Positions 46,592 to 58,717 of a DNA stretch of 64,000 nucleotides are shown in pieces. The stretch spans positions 310,001-374,000 of the forward strand of contig JAFEVB010000021.1 of assembly GCA_032629725.1 (NCBI GenBank), given 5' to 3'. Below the pieces are notes generated by a model, which was not told where the DNA came from, did no database searches, and saw nothing but the letters and a program-made list of their open reading frames with translations. The position numbers and the translations under genes were made by a program. The DNA comes from Gremmenia infestans (Eukaryota; Ascomycota; Leotiomycetes; Helotiales; Hamatocanthoscyphaceae). The number at the start of each line of letters is the position of its first letter. Within the stretch, counting starts at the first letter, position 1.

Positions 46592-49351
46592 ATGCCGGAT
46601 TACCTCGATGGACGTCGTCGTAGTGGGATCTATAGCGACGATAGTTCAAAAGCTTCAAGTACAACCAAATTAGGGTCCAGCTCCGATGTCTCAGAGACGA
46701 CAGCCGTAGAAGACGATGATGCTGACAGCCATCGGCTATCGACACCGGACCGTAAGACTTCCTCGAACCTCCCATCGTATTCCTCGGATGAGAAATCCCC
46801 AGAGTATTTCACAGAGGAGCAAGGAGAGAAAGGAGCAGATGGCCACCTATCAGACGACGACCCAGCTCTACGAGATATCCCGTTGCACGTTCGACGAGTA
46901 GTCAGTCTTGAAGATGATCCATCAACACCCGTTATTACGTTTCGATACTTTATTCTTACGGTTTTATTCATTGCTCCCGGAGCATTTCTATCACAGCTGA
47001 ACGAGTTCCGTACAACATACGCCCCGTATTCGATATTTTTCGTACAAATTGCCTCCAACTATGCCGGCGACTGGCTGGCTAAAGTTTTACCTGCTTGGGA
47101 GTTTAAAATACCATTTACGAAGAAGCGTTTCAATCTAAACCCTGGTCCGTTCAGTACCAAGGAGCATGTTTTGGTAACAATTTCGTGCGCTTCTGGTGCT
47201 ACATATAACCTCGCATGGGTTCCCATTTCACTATCTGAGCTTTACTTCGGTAATCCTATTCACCCTGCCGTGTGTCTGTTCTTCATGTTGGCTGTGGTAT
47301 GGATTGGGTACTCGTATGCTGCATTAGCTCGACAATTTCTGATTTATGATCCCCAATATCCATGGTAAGCTGCGCCCAGACTAATCTTATCGACCGTAGC
47401 TAATAGTTGAACAGGTATCAAGCGTTAGTTGTCCCTCAACTTTTGAGATTCCAACCGCCGAGCTAACACATCGTTGCATAGATTATGCCAAACAGCATTA
47501 TTCGAGACGCAGAAGAAACAGAGAGAGTCACCGTCTCCAGTCTCACGGAGACAGATGCTAATCTTCTTCCTCACGCTGATTGGCGTCATGATCTGGCAAT
47601 TCCTCCCGGAATTTGTCTTCCCATTCCTCCAATCTCTTGCCTTGCTGTGTTGGATCGCGCCGCGTAACGCAACTGCAAACTTTGTTGGTGGAGGACTAGG
47701 CGGAATGGGATTTCTGAATATTTCACTCGACTGGTCCAATGTTGGCAATTCAAATCTTGTGGGAAGCTTGTTTTTGACTCCGTGGTGGACACAGGTCATT
47801 GTATTCATGGCATTTGCTGTCAACTGCTGGGTTCTTCTTCCGCTCGCGAAATGGGGAGGATTAGGTTCCTGGGACCATCACTTGATGTCCAACCGCTTAT
47901 TCACAGGTATGCCTTCTGGTGACCTTTCCCTTCTCTTTTGCTCATGGCTAACAATCAAAGCGAATGGCACAAGTTATCCAATTCGCGACCTCATCTCGCC
48001 CGATATGTCCCTTGATGAAGTTGCGTATGCTGCAAATGGGCCCCCGTATATCGGAACTCAGCTCCTTTGGGCGCTGTTCTTCGACTACGCATCTTATACT
48101 TCGGCGATAGTTTGGATGGCACTATTCGGCTACCCCTTGTTAAAATCATCGATTCAGAGATGGCGAGAGCGTCGGAGTGGCGAGAAGCCATCCGTGAACC
48201 ATGAATATAATGACCAGCTCAATGTCCTTATGCGATCGTATTCGGAGGTGCCAGTATCATGGTATTTGGTTTTGTTTATCGCATCATTTACGATCATTAT
48301 CACTCTTCTGGCAAACGGATACATGTTTATCCCGTTATGGACTTACTTTGTTGCAATGGTGACAGGAGCGATTGTAGTTGTTGTAAGTTCATCGTTATTG
48401 CTGCGTTACTAAATAGCTAGTACTGATAGCTCTTGTAGCCTTTAGGTTGGCTATATTCGATATCCAATTTCCAACTTGTAAATCACCTTCCTTTCATCGA
48501 TTTTACGGTTTATGCTAACAATTCCCAGGCCATTGGGTCAACTAACGAGGTCATCTACGGACTCATGGTTAATTGTGTTTCCGGACACAAGAATCCGGTT
48601 GGTGCTTCAGTATATGGGACAATTGCTGGTGACGCGTGGTATCGAGCCCAGGTCATGCTTCAAGATCAGAAATTGGGTCATTATATGCATATACCACCAC
48701 GAGCCGTCTTTTTCTCCCAGATCTTCGGCTCTCTCATCGGAGTCCCTATAAACTACGGCGTTATAAGATGGGTTCTAAATACAAAAAGCGGGTTTCTTTC
48801 AGGGGCAGAAATAGACCCTACACATCAGTGGACTGGCCAAAAGCTCGCCCAATACCTCACAATCGGTGTTCAATATGTCCTCATTGTATGTGTTATCCCA
48901 CACGCTACTCCGCTTGAGCTAACCTTCGCAGGGGCCTAAACGCCTTTTCGCCTTGGAACTCTACCGTCCAGTCCCTTATGGCTTCCTCGCTGGAGCCCTC
49001 GCCCCCTTTGTACTATACATCCTCCACCGCTGCTTCCCGCGTGCCAAATTCAGCCTCTGGAACAGCACCATTTTCTTCAGCATGATGTCGACCTTCTGGG
49101 GCAACGTCAGCACCGGCTACACCTCCAGCCTAATCGGCGGCTTTGTCGTCATGTACTGGGCGTACCGGCGACACTACGAGGTGTGGGCACGCTACAACTA
49201 TATCCTGGCTGCGGCGTTTGATGCCGGCTATAACTTCAACATGTTAATTATTTTCCTTTGTTTCGGGGCCGGAAAGATCATTACAATGCCGTATTGGTGG
49301 GGCAATAATGCTACTAGTGTCGAGAGGTGTTTTGCTTTGAATGATGATTAG
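46592..49351 (+). CDS. OPT-family oligopeptide transporter with a 9-nt micro-exon
   Basis: join(46592..47364,47415..47423,47482..47906,47961..48382,48439..48477,48529..48885,48932..49351), 814 residues, exact frame. The micro-exon supplies Tyr, Gln and parts of Trp and Ala in 'PQYPWYQALCQTALFETQ'. An acidic/Ser-rich cytoplasmic N-terminus (about 130 residues) precedes some 14-16 membrane segments. Family signatures: 'FLSQLNEFRTTYAPYSIFF' (the SPYxEV-type region in a variant), 'NPGPFSTKEHVL', 'YPWYQA', 'ANGTSYP', 'GSTNEVIYGLMVNCV' and 'GHKNPVGASVYGT'. By family it imports tetra-/pentapeptides or glutathione with protons across the plasma membrane. Intron 5 has a TGCTAAC branch site. Confidence 0.93.
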
Positions 49352-49968
49352 AGAGGGGTTCTTTTTGGTCTGGGATTTGGAGTCATACGGGGCTGGGCTT
49401 GGGGGTAACTTTGGGGGTCCCGGAAAATGGTAGTGGTCGGTCTTTATGGGCGGCGAATTTTGGGGCGAATTTTTGTTTTATAATTAAAACCTACGATTAA
49501 CTCTTATTTCAAGGTACGTCTTATACACACGAAGAATGCCCTCCACTGCATTCATTGCTCAGTGGCTCTCCAGTAAATACGACGTTGTTTTTTTTTACAG
49601 ATTCGTGCTCACGTGATATAAAATTGCTAGAACTTATATAATATTCCGTTATATCTCCCCGGTCCTCGTCACACTGCCTGATGCCTAAAAATCTACATTC
49701 TTATACAAATTCGTGGCGGGGTGTAAGTTTAGCTTACGACTACTGCCAAGACTCCTCGACCAATCACCAGCTGCTTCTGACAACCCATTCAATGATTGGC
49801 TGGCAAGGCTGGAAGCACTTTGCAGCCAAGATACGGAGTCTATGGGAGCGTCGCATGATTGTTTGGGCCTTTCCATTCACAGCTCTGGTCACCTCACTTT
49901 CTTTACATATTTGAATTCCATTGTGTCTTACAATACTTTATGACCATTGGATCTTTACATAGAGCAGA
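49352..49968. other. Intergenic, promoter of the PLD gene
   Basis: A poly-T tract lies near 49590. Frames at 49681-49943 have no coding character. No gene seen. Confidence 0.45.
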
Positions 49969-52900
49969 ATGTCGTTCTTGGAAAATATCACCTCTAGGGT
50001 AAAGAAGGGCTTCGAGGATGTCAGTGATGTCTTCGAAGCCGAGAAGCATTCCCACACACATCTAGGTATTACACCTCGTATCAGTCACCAAATTATACCC
50101 TTCCTAACAACTTGCAGGCGAACAATGCTACACTCTCCACCATCACGCCCGCAACAACCGCTTCCACAGCTTTGCGCCTCCAAGAACCGGCAACGACGCC
50201 AAGTGGTACGTTGACGGATGCGGATACATGTGGGCGGTATCCGTAGCGATCGAAGAAGCTAAAGAGAGTATCTGGATCTTGGACTGGTGGTTGAGTCCCG
50301 GTACGTACTATCCGTATACCGATCTACTTGCCGAGAATGGGGGTTGAAGCTCGAGAGCAAAGCTGACGGGAACGCAGAACTTTACTTGAGGAGACCGCCG
50401 ACTGCGAATGAAAATTATAGGATTGATCGCATGCTGATTGCTGCTGCTGAGAGGGGGGTCAAGGTTAATATTATTGTGTATAAAGAAGTCGCGAGCATTT
50501 TGACATGTGAGTAAATGAATCAACGTACAACTTGATCTGCCTCGGAGTCTTGCGGATATCTGAGCTGATAGATCATGGAATATGAAGTATGCTCAGAACA
50601 TACCAAACATGCTCTGGAAGTCCATCCCAATATTGCAGTTTTCCGACATCCGGATCATGCTCCGAGTGGTCAGGCTTTAGAGTCGGAGATTATTTCTGGA
50701 ATTAAGAACTTCTCGCTCAAGACGTTTGATTTGGCGAAACTTCCCTCTGACGGGTTGAAAGCGATATATGGTGCTAATGATGATATTATTCTCTACTGTA
50801 AGTTTTCCCCCCAAGTCAAAATCCTCCATCTGTTTTGAAAAATTTAGCTTGGGACGGCCAACGGAATCCTAGAGCTAATCGCTAAACGAAAAAGGGGCTC
50901 ATCATGAGAAACTATGCCTTATCGATGGCCAAATGGCTTTTATGGGAGGCCTTGACTTATGCTTCGGTCGGTGGGACACAAACTCGCACCCACTGGCTGA
51001 CGCCCATCCTACCGATGTGAACAAAGCCTTATTCCCAGGTCAAGACTACAACAATGCTCGCGTCTACGACTTTGAAGATGTAACAAATTACATGAATAAC
51101 AAACTCGACCGTACCAAGAGCTCGAGAATGGGATGGTCAGATCTCTCGCTTTGTCTTCAGGGCCCTGTCGTCGAGGATCTCCGTGCTCACTTTGTGCAGC
51201 GGTGGAATTTCATTTTCAATGAGAAATATGATATTTCTCAGCAAGGGAAATATAAGCTTTTGTCACTTCAAACCAGCCAAATTCCCGATGGGTATTATAA
51301 CGAAAACGGAATGACTGTGCAGGGTGTTGAATCCGTGGAAGATCGAGACGACAATCCTAGCCCGGAAGAGGATACCAGTCGACATTTCCATATTCCTGGA
51401 GGAAGTGGGAGTATATTTGATACGATACGGAGTGGACTCAGAGATAACATGCCTCACTTCGGAGGGTCCGGAGACCGTGGAATACCCCAGCAGTCTGGAA
51501 TGTCTGTTCAGCTGGTGAGGAGCTGTGCTAGGTGGAGCAATGGCTGCGCGACTGAGGTCAGTATCAAAATTACCCTAGAGATTGAACATAGCTAACAGTC
51601 CAGCACTCCATTGCGAATGCATATATCCAAGTCATTCATGACAGTCAACACTTTGTATACATCGAGAACCAGTTCTTCATCACTTCCACTGATGATCATC
51701 AAAAGCCAGTTAGAAACAAGATCGGCGCTGCTCTTGTGGAACGAATCGTTCGGGCTTACCAAAATGGCGAGAAGTACAAAGTCATCGTATGCATGCCTGC
51801 CGTCCCAGCATTCGCCGGCGATCTGCATGCAAATGACAGTCTCGGCACTCGTGCTATCATGGAGTACCAGTACCAGAGCATTTGCCGGGGTGGACACAGC
51901 ATCATCGAAGCCATTGAAAAGGCTGGAGTGCCCCAGGCAAACCAGTACATCCGATTTTACAACTTGCGGAACTATGACAGAATCAATGCTAGTGCCACGA
52001 TGTCGAATGTTGAACAAGCGAGTGGGGTCAGTTTTGAGGATGCTAGGAAAGAACATGATGATATTGTTGGTGCGGGGTACGAGGGCAGGGGAGAGGGAAC
52101 TGGTGCTACGTATGGTCAGCCAAATCAGGACTATGAGCGCTACCAGGAAGCTGCCTCTCGAGTAGAGGACAGCAGGTATGACAGTGTCAGCGAATGCTAC
52201 ATGGATGGTGGACCTTCGATTAGAAACATTCCATGGGCCGGTACCGAGGAGGCTGAGTTTGATGCTTTTGTCAGTGAAGGTAAACACTTCCCATACCCAC
52301 ATTTTAAACGTCCGCTAACACTTCAGCAGAGCTGTATATCCACTCCAAAGTTCTCATCGCCGACGATAGAGTCGTCATCTGCGGTAGCGCAAACCTCAAT
52401 GACCGCAGCCAACTCGGCTACCACGACTCAGAAATTGCCGTTGTAATCCAAGACCCGGAACCCGTCGAGTCGCTCATGGCCGGCGAGCCATACCAAGCCT
52501 CGCGATACGCCACTTCACTCAGACGCCAGCTCTTCCGCAAGCATCTCGGTCTTCTCCCCTGGCAAGACTGGTCACGACCAAACGCAAACTTCATGCCCAT
52601 CGATAAAGACCCCAATGAGTATGACTGGGACTCTCCTGCCGATATCCTCGTGCGCGATGTTCTCTCCCACGAATTCTCTAATCTCTGGAACGGCACCGCT
52701 TCGGCGAATACTGAGGTCTTTAATAAAGCATTTCACTGCGTACCGGCAGACAGTTGTAGAAACTGGAAAGAATATGAAGAGTTTTTTGGCAAGTTCTTCG
52801 TTACGCCTGCTGGAAAAGACAAAGCCGATAAAGCCCTTCCGGCGAAATATGCCTATGGTCACGTGGTGAAGGAGGAATTTCCAGGTGGGGTTACCGAATT

Positions 52901-53024
52901 AAAGGATTGGCTTGACAGGGTGAGGGGTACGTTGGTTGAGATGCCTTTGCTGTTTATGGACGGGGTTGATTTCGCGGAGGAGGGCCTTAAGTTTAATGCC
53001 TTGACGAGTGAGGTGTATACATAA
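49969..53024 (+). CDS. Phospholipase D (two HKD motifs)
   Basis: join(49969..50065,50118..50300,50378..50506,50588..50797,50895..51556,51604..52279,52330..53024), 883 residues, exact frame. Both catalytic HxKxxxxD motifs are intact: HEKLCLID (about residue 212) and HSKVLIAD (about residue 658). The second is followed by 'GSANLNDRS', the GSxN/D signature. Other landmarks are 'WILDWWLSPELYLRRPP', 'FRHPDHAPSG', 'MGGLDLCFGRWDT' and 'YIENQFFITST'. No PX or PH domain precedes the catalytic region, unlike yeast Spo14; this matches the shorter PLDs of filamentous fungi. It hydrolyses phosphatidylcholine to phosphatidic acid. The acceptor at 50587 (GAAG) is unusual but gives the only in-frame join. 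Confidence 0.93.
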
Positions 53025-53295
53025 GGCAAGTATATACACTTACTTCATAGTAACTATTATCCGTGCCTTCAAAAGAGTACGCGCAGTTTTTTATATAGGT
53101 AAGTAAGGTAAGCCGATATTCGGTAGTACAGTATATGTTTTCACTTCCAGTCCTTTTCAGTCACTCAATTTTCTGAATCGGAGAAAATGTCTCATGATGT
53201 AGTCTATTAATGATGATACTTAAGTAATTTACTAAATGTGAATTATCGTCCATCTATTTATTTCTCAAGCTTGAAAAGCAGCTTTATCTCTTTCC

Positions 53296-54066
53296 TTAAT
53301 GGAAAAGAAACCGAAGGCGGTTCAACTTCCCCCAAACTCGAGCCTGTACTCGACGCCTCCAACTTGTCATATTCTCTCTCGGATCAGACTCCCCGTTAGC
53401 AGGGAGCTCCGACAGCAAGATACTCTCCTCTTCAGGAGCCTCAGGGGTTCCGCAAGTACGGTAAGACTCATTCTTATCTTCGACAACCGAACCGGTCGAG
53501 CGAGTAAGGAGACGGCGTTCGGCCTCTGCTTCCGCTTCTGCCACAGCAGCCACAACCGCAGCGCTGACGAATTCCGGCGCAATAACACACAAGATCGTCT
53601 CGAGGTTCACCACAACTCTATACATATTACCACCCCACGCTTTACGCTGTCCCTGCCGCTGCGCGATCGAATACGCTTTCGGCGGCGCGGCCAGGAATCC
53701 CCTACTACGAACGCGTATTCCGGGCTCCGGCGCAAGATCAGGGACTCTATGAATAACAATGCGTGGAACAACGTACGGGAATCGTGGTTCTCCCAGCCAC
53801 GGCTCAGACGTTTGGTACTGGTTCAACTCCTCGTCACTCATGCTCCATATACGCTCTGCTTCGCGCTGGGTGTCGCGGATGCGGCGACGCGCTGCGTCTT
53901 CGCAGTCGCAGCAGTCGTGGTCGAGGTTTGTGTACTTGCTGCCGATGCGGCAGGTGTTGTGGCGGCGGACGCTGGCGCACGGTTTGACGTATAGTTTGCG
54001 GGTTGCGTCGTAGTAGTGGGGGGTGCTGTGGCCACAGGTGTAGCGGAGGTAATAGAACTTACACAT
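53296..54066 (-). CDS. CGH/CxxC zinc-binding-type protein, unknown function
   Basis: 256 residues from ATG at 54066. The N-terminus has 'KFYYLRYTCGHSTPH', then a Cys-rich stretch with 'CASVRRHNTCRIG' and 'DHDCCDCEDAARRRI'. The Cys/His spacing resembles a small zinc-binding fold found in many lineage-variable fungal proteins. After it come an Arg/Glu helix (residues 75-90), a Trp-Leu-Gly-Glu-Pro-Arg segment and an Ala/Glu-rich helix ('AAVVAAVAEAEAEAE') before a basic C-terminus. No membrane segment or signal peptide. Its neighbour at 54.6 kb shares the CGH/CxxC head. Function not known. Confidence 0.7.
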   Translation of the reverse strand: MCKFYYLRYTCGHSTPHYYDATRKLYVKPCASVRRHNTCRIGSKYTNLDHDCCDCEDAARRRIRDTQREAERIWSMSDEELNQYQTSEPWLGEPRFPYVVPRIVIHRVPDLAPEPGIRVRSRGFLAAPPKAYSIAQRQGQRKAWGGNMYRVVVNLETILCVIAPEFVSAAVVAAVAEAEAEAERRLLTRSTGSVVEDKNESYRTCGTPEAPEEESILLSELPANGESDPRENMTSWRRRVQARVWGKLNRLRFLFH

Positions 54067-54618
54067 TTTTATTTATGAATGTACGGGGGCTGTGTATCGG
54101 TCTTGTGTTGGTAAGATAATTGTGGTGTTGGTTATATAAAAAGGAAATGGGATGGCTTGGTGAATGTTGGGGGTAAGGCTTAATTATGTTTGGATTACGA
54201 GGGTTGTTCTATTGTGTTGTCTCGTGAGGATTGTTCTCTTTTGCTGTTAAACAGACGTCTTTCATCATTGTTCCTTTGTTTCTTTGTTTTTTGCCCATGT
54301 GTATAACGAACATCTCGAAAACCAGGGTCGCGACCCAAGGAATAATCAGGACAAAGACAAGGCTGTCACTTGAGCTTATTCCATCATACCACGGGTTGGA
54401 AAGCTTCAATTTCTGTTCTGTCTCTTGGATTTTATGTCTTGAAACTTGATATCATTGCTTTAAACTTGAATTCTTTGATTTTAATAACCCTCAGCTTTTT
54501 TTCTTGTTTACTTGCCTGGAAAAAACGGCCGCGCTTCTAGTTTATGTCATGTGAAATTGAGTGACATTAATTTCAGATATCAATTGGAATAGAATATATA
54601 TTTGAACGAAAGATTGAA
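54067..54618. other. Intergenic, between the two CGH genes
   Basis: AT-rich and T-rich; a short plus-strand frame (54231-54449) with two hydrophobic runs has no start context or homologue that I can name. No gene called. Confidence 0.4.
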
Positions 54619-55335
54619 TTATTGCCACAAGTCCCGATGAGTTGAAATTTCGTCATGCCAGCCCAAATTCGGTTCTTCATCCCAAGATCGATGGCGGTCT
54701 TCTAGAGGCATAACCTGCGCGCCGCCGTCTTCGGAATCTTCAGAATCTTCCAAATCTTCCAAATCGACCGCATCGACCGCATCGAAATCAAAGTCATCCG
54801 GCTCTGGCTCTCGCTCTGACTCTTGCTCTGGCTCTGGCTCTGGCTCTTGCTCTAGCTTCTGGTTGACGTTCTGCAGCTGTTGCTCTTTCAGATCGTTATT
54901 AGAGACGGAGAAAGCGAACTCAGGATGTAGAGTACCATCAAAATTGTACCCCAGGGGGTAGTCTTGACCCCGGTAGTCAGCGGACTCATCAGTTGGTGTT
55001 GTGACAATGAGTGGGATGCCACGCGGTTGCTTGGCTTTAAAGGCTTCGACTGCCTGTTTTTCTGCCTCGAATCCAACTTCCTCAGATGTCCAGGTTGGGT
55101 TTGCTGCTTCGATGTCATCAATGAGAGTAGTGAAAGATCTCCTGTGTACCTCCCATTCCTCATCTCCACACTCTTCGAGTTGAGTGGAGTAATCTTGTAC
55201 TGCGTTCAGATGTTCCTCTTCCTGGCAGGAATCGCAGTACGAGTCCAAGGTTCTTCGCATTCTTACCCGCTCGGGATGGTATTCTGGATCATAGTCCTCG
55301 TGGCCGCAGCTGTAAAAAAGAGTAATCTCGCTCAT
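54619..55335 (-). CDS. CGH/CxxC-headed acidic protein, unknown function
   Basis: 238 residues from ATG at 55335. The head 'LFYSCGHEDYDP' and 'LDSYCDSCQEEEHLNAV' (CGH ... CxxC) recalls that of the adjacent gene on the same strand. The middle contains 'RGIPLIVTTPTDES'. Residues about 155-180 are an E/P dipeptide-like repeat (EQEPEPEPEQESEREPEPD), coded by TCC-less GGCTCT units, then an acidic D/E/S run. The C-terminus is 'WHDEISTHRDLWQ'. No membrane segment. It may be a recent relative of the 53.3-kb gene that gained a different tail; function unknown. Confidence 0.7.
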   Translation of the reverse strand: MSEITLFYSCGHEDYDPEYHPERVRMRRTLDSYCDSCQEEEHLNAVQDYSTQLEECGDEEWEVHRRSFTTLIDDIEAANPTWTSEEVGFEAEKQAVEAFKAKQPRGIPLIVTTPTDESADYRGQDYPLGYNFDGTLHPEFAFSVSNNDLKEQQLQNVNQKLEQEPEPEPEQESEREPEPDDFDFDAVDAVDLEDLEDSEDSEDGGAQVMPLEDRHRSWDEEPNLGWHDEISTHRDLWQ

Positions 55336-55737
55336 GTTGGGCTGATGAATTTGAGTTTGTGCGAAGGATTAGGGGAAAATTTTTCTTATGCTATAGAGTT
55401 GTTAAATAAGTCGTTGTATAGAGCTGTTTTAATGTTTATCTAGACTAGATATAAAAACAGACATGTCGAGTTCTTAATAGCCAGTCAGCGGATAAGAAAG
55501 AACACAGCACAATGCCATTACCCTTTGATACGGACGAACGGCGATCGAATAGATATAGAGACAACAAATAATAGCTCTATCGCGAGGCAACAATAGTATG
55601 TCCTACGAGTAGGTAATTGATACTCGTGTTGTGATATTTTTAAATAACCTAAACTCCTATTTGTGACTGGTCCCCTCAAAAGTAGTACAATTTCATTGGT
55701 ATCATTAAGCGACCGAAACATGTTTTCAAAGCAGAAG
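55336..55737. other. Short intergenic gap
   Basis: AT-rich. It contains the 3' flank of the MFSD5-like gene and the upstream region of the 54.6-kb gene. Confidence 0.4.
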
Positions 55738-57528
55738 CTACAGCAAAGCGCTGTTGACCGCGACAGCAGCAAGTAGTAACGCGCTACAGGATGTGAAAAC
55801 TAGATCTCTATGTTGAGTTCCTGTTGTCCATTAGCGTCGATTCCTTAAAGGCATCTAAATCACATACCTTCCCTTGTGGTACTCAAGACGAGCACCACAA
55901 AGCAATTCAACGGCACCCGCATCAACCCATATACATTCGCCCTCACACTATCATCAACAATCTTCCCCTTCTGATACGCCATCAGCGGAAAATAAACCCC
56001 GCAGCAAACCTCAAAGACACAGAAACACCAAAACGTAACACTTTCGTCGCGGATGAGCACAGGGAGGAAAAATGACGCTGCTGCGATGGAGAGGGTGGCG
56101 ATGAGGAGTTTGGTTGGCGTGATGGTGGTGTGGTTGGTTATTATGTAGTTGTAGATCATGGAGCCTGTCATCATGGAGCACATGAGCACTGCGAAGATGA
56201 CGCCAAAGGGGAGGTCGTCTTGGTGGCCGGCGAGCTTGTGAGATAATTTTAGAGCGGGAAATTTGAAGAAGATGAAAATGCTGTTCGGGACGTGAAATTA
56301 GTCTTGCTTCAATTTGATTTTATAGAGTTGGATGGGTCTCTGCAATGCTTAGGGGCCGTGAGACAGTCTCCGAAGGAAACAAGTCCCATTTTATCGAGAC
56401 GTGCTGAGATAGGGGGAATTGTATCTTCAATTACTTACTACATCGATCCTTCAAAGAAACATGAAGTGACCCCGAGTGCAAGTAGTCTTTTATCTAGTCT
56501 ATTATTAGTAAAGTGCATATGGTTTGATGATAGTTCGTACCATCAAGGAACAATCGAAGTGTGCTTTTCGCTGGCGCTTCAATGCCATTCCCTTCCACAT
56601 CCAACATAGACTTCTTGCTAGGTCCATTCTCGCCATAGTTCTCACCCTATATCCAGTTAGCACAGATTCTGTACTTGGAATTCAATGAAACATACCCAGT
56701 TCCTAGAGATAGCAAAGAAAGCAACCATCAAGCACCCAGCAGCAGTCATAAATGGCGCTTTCTCGGTCCCCGTCAAATCTGTAACCCACTCTGCAAAAAT
56801 ACCCGCCAGTATGGCAACCACAGTATTGAGTGTAGTCATCGTACTAAAAATACCACTGAGGATCGAGCCCGGCGCATCAGGAAATGAAGAGTTGAACTCC
56901 GTCACCATCCAGCTTTCGAACACGCTATACATGAGCGTCGTACTCACGCCTCCTAGTACCCTGCCTAAGAACAAGATGGCGAGATCGTTGGAGAGAAGAG
57001 TGAAGCATGAGAGGGAATAGATGACGCAGAACGCGAGACAGGCTGCGCGGCGGCCATATCTATCGGCGAGTTTACCGGTGAAGGAAGCGGATACTGCGCC
57101 GGCGAGAAAGCCGGTCATGAATAACGCTGCGACGACTTCTTCAGCGAGTCCTTTCTCATCTGTGCGTATGGTTAGTTTGGTTTCGAGATTTCGGAGCCGT
57201 ACCTTTTGACGCTGATGAACGCCAAGAACTGATTGTATTTCTAACCTTTGTATAATGGATAGATGTATGGTCCCTTGATTAGTTAGAGAAGGTTCTTTAG
57301 TATGTGGGAGAATGAGTATACCTGAAGCCAGTCGGAACCATTTACGAGCAAGTAGATTGGAAGAAATCGCCATTTAAATGCCCTTAGCAAGTCCTGAAAA
57401 TCATTATTCTGGACTTTTTCTCGAGCCCCTTTCTCTGGCTCAATCGCTGCCTCTTGTTTGTATTCTCGATGTGCTAAAAGAACGTTAATCAGAGCAAAAG
57501 CCGCGAAGTTTGTCGGATAGAAGTCCAT
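55738..57528 (-). CDS. MFSD5-like molybdate-anion transporter, seven exons
   Basis: complement(join(55738..55820,55868..56280,56439..56493,56541..56646,56696..57159,57246..57273,57322..57528)), 451 residues, exact frame. Exon 2 is only 28 nt ('GPYIYPLYK'). Blocks: N-terminal membrane segment 'MDFYPTNFAAFALINVLLAH', 'FLPIYLLVNGSDWLQGPYIY', the MFS loop 'GKLADRYGRRAACL', 'MYSVFESWMVTEF', a central loop, 'VTSCFFEGSMYIFIFF', 'GHQDDLPFGVIFAVLMCSMM' and 'RVPLNCFVVLVL'. This order is that of the MFSD5/MOT2 family, which imports molybdate in algae and is conserved in fungi; the substrate here is by homology. The last exon restores the C-terminal helix ending 'AAVAVNSALL'. Confidence 0.9.
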
Positions 57529-58717
57529 TTTTGTCGTGTTGAAGGAAAGCAAGGCGGGGGAGTTTTGAGGACAAAGAGGGTTCGGTTTCCGTGTCACACT
57601 TAAGTACTTGAGTGCAAGCCCTATGTAGATCTTTGATCATAACCTATTTCAAAGCGCCCAATGACAAAGAAATACATCTTTGGTTGAAGATTATATGTGG
57701 CTCAAACCTTCTAGATACACACCTGACACAAGGGCCCCATTTTCATCCACACTTGGCGGCTTGGAAGAGTTTTGGCTTTGCGTGACGTGGATATCATTTG
57801 GTAAGGTGACTTGAAACGGGTTTAGGATTTAGGATTTGGGATTTGGGATTTCGGTTCTTCTTACTCAATCGGGGCCTTTTCGCTGGCTATAAATAAGGCA
57901 TGCCCTCTTTAGCGCAGCCCCTATTCCCAGCGCGGGGTGTGAAACATCGGATAAGGCTTAGCGTATCGCGCACCATGTGTGTGGGGGACAACTTGTGGAG
58001 TCCTGATGATTGCTTGAAAGTCTGTTTTTTAAACATTACTTCTGGAAGGGTTTCTTTTGATTGGTTTTCAAATCTTACTAATAGTCGGTTCGTCCTTCTT
58101 TGCTCGCGTTCGAATGCGAGCGAAGAAGGAAGGACCGACTATTGTTACCGCCAATTCTCTGAAACAGGTGGGTACGGTAATGGCATAACTCCTTTTATAC
58201 CCACCGCCAACCAGCACATAAATCCTACCTGGAAAATCTTCCACGAGGGGTTATGATTGAGCTTAATTCAATTGACATTTTATTGTTGGCGGATTGAACG
58301 ACGACGCTAAAAACAAAGCTATGCTTAGACCATCCCTACATCTATAAATCTTCGTTTATGCTCACTGTTGTTCGTGTGCACCCCTACAGGAAAAGTGCGG
58401 AACAGGGAAAATGCGGGGGCTGAACAGCTACTGTGCTTCTGAATAGAGAGTTCTGGAAAGGAAAGTAGAAAGAAACACTTTGGATAAGTGAGAAAGATTG
58501 AAGGCCCCTTTACGATCGGGAGACATCCCCCCCCTCGGCTAATAAATGGCTGCTCAACAGCACTAGCGCATCACAGCATTTGACCATAAAAATCCAGCGC
58601 TGTATTCCTTAACAGCTTCACCAACTCAATATTTATGGTATCCTTTATGCGTAGCTTCTTTCATCTCTCTAAGACCGGCCTCTATTTAAGTAGTTCATCA
58701 TAACACAAAAGGCAAGT
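57529..58717. other. Intergenic with a large palindrome
   Basis: Shared upstream region of the divergent MFSD5-like gene and the aldolase-type gene. It contains the palindrome at 58080-58143 and a short TTTGGGATT triplication near 57828-57850. The plus-strand frame 57900-58256 spans the palindrome and has no coding character. Confidence 0.5.
58080..58143. repeat. 64-bp near-perfect palindrome
   Basis: Two 32-base arms meet at TTCGAA with no spacer. Left arm AATAGTCGGTTCGTCCTT... and the reverse complement of the right arm AATAGTCGGTCCTTCCTT... differ at four positions, three of them transitions. The transcript or single strand would form a 32-bp hairpin. It lies in the divergent promoter region. 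Confidence 0.9.

Noticed and set aside
57900..58256. 118-codon frame spanning the palindrome
   Set aside because: It depends on the palindrome for its length and has no family or splice context.
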